The notes under the pieces: generated by a model
Told to the model about the DNA's origin: nothing
Seen by the model: the letters and a program-made list of their open reading frames with translations, nothing else
The model's database searches: none
Made by a program: the position numbers and the translations under genes
Shown here: piece by piece, positions 6,285 through 10,249 of the stretch
Numbering within the stretch: the stretch's first letter is position 1
How the letters are laid out: every line of letters begins with the position of its first letter
Origin: an uncultured Clostridia bacterium
GTDB taxonomy: Bacteria > Bacillota_A > Clostridia > Christensenellales > Aristaeellaceae
Assembly (NCBI GenBank): GCA_945871545.1
Contig: CAMBWJ010000035.1
Coordinates: forward strand, 1-10,249
DNA: 10,249 bases
Reading direction: 5' to 3'

Positions 6285-6310
6285 GGGAAGCGGGCCTCGG
6301 CCCGCTTCCC
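6285..6310 (+). promoter_or_regulatory. Intercistronic stem-loop between binding protein and ATPase genes
   Basis: GGGAAGCGGGC (6285-6295) pairs perfectly with GCCCGCTTCCC (6300-6310) around a CTCG loop. There is no T-run after it, so it is not a standard intrinsic terminator. A strong hairpin right after the receptor gene of a sugar ABC operon commonly protects the upstream message from 3' decay or causes partial termination, giving more receptor than ATPase and permease. That role is inferred from position. Confidence 0.75.
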
Positions 6311-6350
6311 CATCCATCCCAATCCATGAAGACGGCAGGTGAGAGGCGCT

Positions 6351-7838
6351 ATGAATATTCTTGAGATGAAAGATATCTATAAGGCCTTCCCTGGCATCGT
6401 GGCCAACGATCACGTCAATCTCACCCTGGAGAAGGGCGAGGTGCTGGCGCTGATCGGCGAAAACGGTGCGGGCAAATCCACGCTGATGAAGATCCTCTCC
6501 GGCGCGCAGAAGCCGGACAGCGGCACCATTATCGTGGACGGGAAGAGCCTTTCCGGCTACAATACGAAGGAAGCAATCGCTCTTGGTATCGGCATCGTTT
6601 ATCAGGAACTGAATTATCTGGGCGCCTTGAGCATTGCTGAAAACCTGTACATCGGCCGCGTGCCCACGAAGGGCCGGGCCAAAAAGATCGACTACGCCAG
6701 GATGGCGGAGGACGCAAGGGCGATCATGAAGGAGGTCGGACTGGAGCACCTCGATCCCATGACGCCGGTGGAGCAGCTCTCCGTCGCACAGAAGCAGCTG
6801 GTGGAGATCGCGCGGGCCTTCACCCGCGATCTGAAGATCCTCGTGCTGGACGAGCCGACCAGCGCGTTGAGCGACACGGAAACGGAAGATTTGTTCCGCC
6901 TGATCCGCAGGTTCAAGGCAAACGGCGTTTCCATCATCTACATTTCGCACCGGCTCAACGAAATCTTTGAGGTCGCGGACAGCGTGATGATCATGCGCGA
7001 CGGCAGGAACGTCGCCCGCAGGAAGATCAGCGAGACCTGCACCGAGGAACTGGTGCGCGACATGGTCGGCCGCGAAATCAAGGACATGTACCCCAAGCGC
7101 GGCAACATCTCCATCGGGAAGGAAATCTTCCGCGTGGAAAACCTCAGGACGGATTTCCTGAAGGACGTGGCCTTTGATGTGTGCGAGGGCGAGGTCGTCG
7201 GCCTGTTCGGCCTGATGGGCGCGGGCCGCACCGAGATCTGCGACTGCATCATGGCGATGAAGAAGTATGAGCGCGCGGACATGGTGGTGGACGGAAAGAA
7301 GTACGCGCCGAGAAAGCCCAGCGAGGCGCTGGCAAGCGGCGTGGCCTACGTCCCGGCGGAGCGCAAGAGCGACGGCATCTGCGCCGTCTCCTCCGTCAAG
7401 GACAACATCACCATTGCAAATTTGCGAAAATTCGCCCCGAAGGGCATTATGAATCTGAAATATGAGATGGAGATCGCAAAAGGCTGGGTTTCCAAGCTGA
7501 ACATCAAGGTTCCCCAGATCCTGGCCCCGGTGGACACCCTGTCCGGCGGCAACCAGCAGAAGGTGGTCGTTGCAAAGGGCCTGAACACCGAGCCGAAGCT
7601 CATGATCCTCAACGAGCCCACCCGCGGCGTGGACGTGGGCGCGAAGGTGGAAATCTACAACCTCATCAACGACCTGTGCGAGAGCCGCAAGGCGGTGCTG
7701 ATGATCTCTTCCGAGCTCCCCGAAATCATGTCCATGGCGGATCGCATCTTCGTCATTCACGAGGGCAGGATCACCGCCGAAATTCAAAAGAAGGACTTCT
7801 CCCAGGAAACCCTGCTCAAGTACGCGATAGGAGGCTGA
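6351..7838 (+). CDS. Sugar ABC transporter ATP-binding protein, double-domain (RbsA/MglA type)
   Basis: A 495-residue ATPase with two fused nucleotide-binding domains, the usual size for CUT2 transporters. The first domain is complete: Walker A GENGAGKST (36-44), signature LSVAQ (143-147), Walker B ending D167-E168 (LVLDEPTSAL) and switch H200 (ISHR). The second has the degenerate Walker A typical of this family (GLMGAGRT, 287-294, with Arg for Lys), signature LSGGNQQ (397-403) and LNEPTRGVDVGAK, where the Walker B Asp is Asn (N421) before E422. I chose ATG 6351 because AGGTGA (6337-6342) sits 8 bases upstream and the family N-terminus starts here; a GTG at 6339 would add four residues. It is separated from the receptor gene by the stem-loop, and the permease gene starts 7 bp after its stop. 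It energises import at the inner face of the membrane. Confidence 0.94.
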   Translation: MNILEMKDIYKAFPGIVANDHVNLTLEKGEVLALIGENGAGKSTLMKILSGAQKPDSGTIIVDGKSLSGYNTKEAIALGIGIVYQELNYLGALSIAENLYIGRVPTKGRAKKIDYARMAEDARAIMKEVGLEHLDPMTPVEQLSVAQKQLVEIARAFTRDLKILVLDEPTSALSDTETEDLFRLIRRFKANGVSIIYISHRLNEIFEVADSVMIMRDGRNVARRKISETCTEELVRDMVGREIKDMYPKRGNISIGKEIFRVENLRTDFLKDVAFDVCEGEVVGLFGLMGAGRTEICDCIMAMKKYERADMVVDGKKYAPRKPSEALASGVAYVPAERKSDGICAVSSVKDNITIANLRKFAPKGIMNLKYEMEIAKGWVSKLNIKVPQILAPVDTLSGGNQQKVVVAKGLNTEPKLMILNEPTRGVDVGAKVEIYNLINDLCESRKAVLMISSELPEIMSMADRIFVIHEGRITAEIQKKDFSQETLLKYAIGG

Positions 7839-7845
7839 CGGTCAA

Positions 7846-8814
7846 ATGGCGAACAACACGAACAGCGCCCTCAAGAAGGGCTTTCAGAAACTGATGAAAG
7901 GCAACATCAGCACCATCATCGCGCTGATCATCCTGTGCCTGATCTTTGGCCTTTCCTCGCCGTACTTCTTCACCTTTACCAACATCATGAACATCGGCAC
8001 CTATGCCTCCATCATGGGCACGATGGCTTCCGGTCTGACCGTCGCCATGCTGCTGGGCGGCCTGGACGTCTCCCAGTACGCGCTCTCCGCCTTCTGCGGC
8101 ATGATCCTTGGCATGCTGTATGAGATTGGCTGGAACCCGTACATCACCATGCTCATCACCATCCTCGTGGGCGTGGTCGGCGGCTGCCTCAATGCGTTCA
8201 TCATCACCAAGATGCACGTCAGCCCCATCATCTGCACCATGGGCACGCAGTTCATCTTCCGCGGCGGCGCCTATCTGCTCACCGACGGCCGCTACATCCG
8301 CATCAGCGATCCGGTGTACACCTTCATCGGCAGCGGCAAGATCCTGGGTATCCCCTTCTGCCTGATCGTGATGGCCGTGATCTACGTCATCGTGTGGTAC
8401 ATCCTGAAGTACACCACCTACGGCCGTCAGGTCTTTGCCGTCGGCGGCAACCCGAAGGTCGCCCAGCTGGCCGGCATCGACACCGCAAAGATCCGCTTCA
8501 TCTCCCACATCCTCGCCGCTGTGACTGCGGCGCTGGGCGGTATCATCACCGTCTCCCAGACGGCTGCGGCAATGGCCAAGCACGGCTCGGGCAACGACAT
8601 GGACGGCATCGCGGCGGTCATCCTCGGCGGCAGCGGCGTGGCCGGCAAGGGCCAGGTCACGGGTACGCTGTTCGGCGTGCTGCTGCTCTCCGTGCTGGTG
8701 AACGGCATGACGCTTTTGAACGTGCAGGCCTACTGGCAGCAGGTCATCAAGGGCGCGGTGCTGATCTTCGCGGTCTACATCGACTCGCTGCGCGGCAACG
8801 GCCTTCAGGCGTAA
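7846..8814 (+). CDS. Sugar ABC transporter permease (RbsC/BPD_transp_2 family)
   Basis: A 322-residue, very hydrophobic protein of normal length for RbsC-type permeases, with about 8-10 membrane segments. A short basic N-terminus is followed by a first helix (STIIALIILCLIFGLSSPYFF). Family blocks include the region with TVAMLLGGLDVSQYALSAF, the loop YTTYGRQVFAVGGNPKVAQLAGI, and the conserved IAAVILGGSGVAGKGQVTGT near the C-terminus, which belongs to the ATPase-contacting part. GATAGGAGG (7826-7834) is the ribosome binding site and overlaps the end of the ATPase gene. Only one permease gene is present, so the pore is probably a homodimer. The next gene starts 6 bp after its stop. Confidence 0.94.
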   Translation: MANNTNSALKKGFQKLMKGNISTIIALIILCLIFGLSSPYFFTFTNIMNIGTYASIMGTMASGLTVAMLLGGLDVSQYALSAFCGMILGMLYEIGWNPYITMLITILVGVVGGCLNAFIITKMHVSPIICTMGTQFIFRGGAYLLTDGRYIRISDPVYTFIGSGKILGIPFCLIVMAVIYVIVWYILKYTTYGRQVFAVGGNPKVAQLAGIDTAKIRFISHILAAVTAALGGIITVSQTAAAMAKHGSGNDMDGIAAVILGGSGVAGKGQVTGTLFGVLLLSVLVNGMTLLNVQAYWQQVIKGAVLIFAVYIDSLRGNGLQA

Positions 8815-8820
8815 AGAAAG

Positions 8821-9762
8821 ATGCTGAACAGAGTAAAGTACGCCATGCTCTGCATGGCGAGACAGTGCTGGGAACAGGGAATCGCCGCGCAGGCCATGCT
8901 GGAATGCGGCGATTCCGACACCATGGTTCAGCTCGCGCGGGACTGCGTGGTGCGCCAGAATGCCGACGGCAGGCTCTGCGATGTGGAGAGCACGCCCGCG
9001 ATCGTGGATCCTGCAATCTGCGTGGAGCCGGTGCGCGCGGCAGGGGAGCTGCTCGGGGAGGAGTGCTACCTGCGCGCGGCGCAGCGCAACGTGGACTACC
9101 TTCTGCACGACGCGCCCGCCTCGGCGGACGGCGCGAGGTATCACCTCCTCGGCGGCGAAGAGGTCTGGGCGGACAGCCTGGCGATGGGCCCCCACGTGCT
9201 GATGCAGGCGGGTTATCTGGATGAGGGCGTGCGCTACTACGAGGCCGTCCGCAGGCGGCTGTTCGACGAAAGCACCGGGCTCGTTCATCACAAGTGGGAC
9301 GAGCGCAGCCAAAGCTTTTCCCGTGCGTGCTACTGGGGCGTGGGAAACGGCTGGGCGCTGGTGGGGCTGATGCGCATGGCCATGGCGCTCAAGGCGCGCG
9401 GCGACGTGCGCTGGCGGAAGATCGCGGCTGATTTTGCCGCGCTGGTGGAGGCAATGCTGCCTCATCAGGCGGAGAACGGCCTCTTCCACGACATACTGGA
9501 CGATTTACAAAGCTTTTACGAATCGGAATCGACGGAAATGTTTGCATATTCCATCTATAAAATGGTATTATGTAAGATGGTTGATGAGCGCTACCTGTGC
9601 GCGGCAGACAGGGCCCGGAGGGCCGTGGAAGCGCGCGTGGATGCAAGCGGCCTCCTTCTCTCCTGCGCCGGTTCGCCGGATTTTGAGCATGAGGGAACCT
9701 CCGTCGAGGGTCAGGCACATTTTATCATGATGGAAGCGGCTGCCGCGTCTCTGAACCGATAA
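8821..9762 (+). CDS. GH88/GH105-type unsaturated uronyl hydrolase
   Basis: A 313-residue protein with the six-hairpin (alpha/alpha)6 fold signature of GH88/GH105. Family enzymes remove a 4,5-unsaturated uronic acid from the non-reducing end of lyase-generated oligosaccharides by hydrating the double bond. Recognisable blocks are RQCWEQGIAAQAMLE near the start, EVWADSLAMGPHVL with D118 as the likely catalytic Asp, CYWGVGNGWALVGL (170-183), GLFHDILDDLQSFYES (D227-D228), and the C-terminal PDFEHEGTSVEGQAHFIMMEAAA. It is somewhat shorter than the roughly 340-380 residues I expect for relatives, but all main blocks are present. No signal peptide, hence cytoplasmic. The ATG lies 6 bp after the permease stop with only a weak purine-rich AAAGAAAG before it, which suggests translational coupling. 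Linkage to a transporter and a rhamnosidase suggests action on an imported uronyl-rhamnose-type sugar. The precise GH family (88 or 105) is less sure than the fold. Confidence 0.82.
   Translation: MLNRVKYAMLCMARQCWEQGIAAQAMLECGDSDTMVQLARDCVVRQNADGRLCDVESTPAIVDPAICVEPVRAAGELLGEECYLRAAQRNVDYLLHDAPASADGARYHLLGGEEVWADSLAMGPHVLMQAGYLDEGVRYYEAVRRRLFDESTGLVHHKWDERSQSFSRACYWGVGNGWALVGLMRMAMALKARGDVRWRKIAADFAALVEAMLPHQAENGLFHDILDDLQSFYESESTEMFAYSIYKMVLCKMVDERYLCAADRARRAVEARVDASGLLLSCAGSPDFEHEGTSVEGQAHFIMMEAAAASLNR
9542..9571 (+). promoter_or_regulatory. Possible internal promoter within the GH105-like gene
   Basis: TTGCAT (9542-9547) and TATTAT (9566-9571) with an 18-bp spacer lie in an unusually A/T-rich patch (about 9535-9580) of a GC-rich gene. 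It could give the regulator gene, 230 bp downstream, some transcription independent of the operon. The -35 match is only partial and the patch also codes for the conserved MFAYSIYKM region, so chance is a real alternative. Confidence 0.25.
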
Positions 9763-9802
9763 AACTATCCGGGGCGACGTACCCGGTAGGAGAGGGTTTA
9801 AG

Positions 9803-10249
9803 ATGGCGAGAAGAGCCAGTGCAAAAAATGAGGCGAGCGAAAAGCGGAGCACCATCTATGATGTGGCGCGTCTGGCGGGGGTATCGGCGGGCACCGTTTC
9901 CCATGTGATCAACCGCACCGCGCCGATCTCCGAGGAGACCACCAAGCGCGTGGCGGAGGCGATGAAGGCGCTCAATTACCATCGCAATGAAAATGCGCGG
10001 GCGCTGCGCACCTCCGATTCCAAGATTGTCGGCATCGTCATTCAGGATATCACTTCCGAATACTATGCCCAGAGCATTGCCAGCATCCTGGACTGCGCCC
10101 AGAAGGAGGGCTACGCGGTGTTCACGGCCAACGGCCAGTTCAACATGAACGTGCTGAAGAACAGCGTGGCCGCCCTGATCGAGCGCCGCGTGAACGGCAT
10201 CATCTTCGTCGGCGGCGCGAACGACGAGGCGATCTATCAGCTGGCCAAT
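9803..10249 (+). CDS. LacI-family transcriptional regulator, 3' end outside window
   Basis: The first 149 codons of a LacI-family repressor. After a 16-residue basic N-terminal extension, residues 17-37 (TIYDVARLAGVSAGTVSHVIN) form the helix-turn-helix. The segment PISEETTKRVAEAMKALNY completes the headpiece, and ENARALRT is the hinge helix that binds the minor groove. A periplasmic-binding-protein-like sensor domain then begins (SKIVGIVIQDI, YYAQSIASILDCAQKEGY, RRVNGIIFVGG) and runs off the window. AGGAGAGG (9788-9795) gives a good ribosome binding site 7 bases before ATG 9803. It follows the GH105-like gene by 40 bp with only a small 5-bp stem (9769-9773 with 9782-9786) between them and no terminator, so it is probably the last or a late gene of the same unit, giving autoregulation. 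It is the obvious candidate to bind the three ATTAAATCGATTTAAT-type operators and release them on binding a sugar from this pathway. Confidence 0.93.
   Translation, partial: MARRASAKNEASEKRSTIYDVARLAGVSAGTVSHVINRTAPISEETTKRVAEAMKALNYHRNENARALRTSDSKIVGIVIQDITSEYYAQSIASILDCAQKEGYAVFTANGQFNMNVLKNSVAALIERRVNGIIFVGGANDEAIYQLAN

Noticed and set aside
6285..6310. Intrinsic terminator after the receptor gene
   Set aside because: The stem is strong but is followed by CATCCATCCC, not a T-run; called a stem-loop instead.
5289..7787. 832-codon minus-strand open frame across the receptor and ATPase genes
   Set aside because: It spans two well-supported plus-strand genes and their intercistronic hairpin and shows no recognisable family; a shadow frame.
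7816..9489. 557-codon minus-strand frame opposite the permease and GH105-like genes
   Set aside because: Low-complexity His/Asp/Ala-rich translation antisense to conserved proteins; a composition artefact.
1..10249. CRISPR array, transposase, toxin-antitoxin or phage-defence genes
   Set aside because: No regularly spaced repeats and no such protein families seen on either strand.

Overview
The window looks like chromosomal DNA from a GC-rich member of the Bacillota, probably an uncultured gut-type Clostridia lineage. Three things point that way. The genes are GC-rich, with C or G usually at the third codon position. The ribosome binding sites are AGGAGG-like and the sigma-A promoters near-perfect. 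The protein families (CUT2 sugar ABC transporter, LacI regulator, cytoplasmic GH78 and GH105 enzymes, tRNA-Ala with encoded CCA) are typical of that group. This placement is inference from style; no marker gene in the window fixes the taxon.

Layout. Bases 1-55 are the 3' part of a tRNA-Ala(GGC), followed at once by a strong intrinsic terminator (57-85). A 25-bp exact copy of the tRNA 3' end sits at 178-202, and between the two copies lies a nest of inverted repeats. This looks like a scar of tRNA-targeted integration, although no integrase is visible. Bases 203-380 are a less GC-rich spacer with no recognised gene. A consensus promoter (381-409) overlapped by a palindromic operator then drives a two-gene unit: a ThuA-like protein (446-1165) and an MFS transporter (1178-2362). 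A second regulatory region (2363-2612) contains a promoter, a long hairpin and two more copies of the operator. It precedes a long collinear unit: GH78 alpha-L-rhamnosidase-type enzyme (2613-5297), sugar-binding protein (5313-6269), stem-loop (6285-6310), double-domain sugar ABC ATPase (6351-7838), permease (7846-8814), GH88/GH105-type unsaturated uronyl hydrolase (8821-9762), and the start of a LacI-family regulator (9803 to the window end).

How it fits together. The ABC system would import a small glycoside or monosaccharide. The GH105-like enzyme would remove an unsaturated uronic acid and the GH78 enzyme a terminal alpha-L-rhamnose, both in the cytoplasm because neither has a signal peptide. 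The MFS protein is a second transport route and the ThuA-like protein an accessory sugar-modifying enzyme. This combination suggests use of rhamnose- and uronate-containing oligosaccharides, such as rhamnogalacturonan or similar lyase products. The substrate is inferred from the families and not shown by the sequence. Three copies of an ATTAAATCGATTTAAT-like palindrome, the two promoter-proximal ones in the same register against a -10 box, tie the two transcription units into one regulon, most simply under the LacI-type protein encoded at the right edge.

No CRISPR array, transposase, toxin-antitoxin pair or defence gene was seen. The points most worth following up are the operator set, the promoter-hairpin-operator leader before the GH78 gene, the tRNA-end duplication, and the unusual pairing of a CUT2 transporter with two cytoplasmic glycoside hydrolases.
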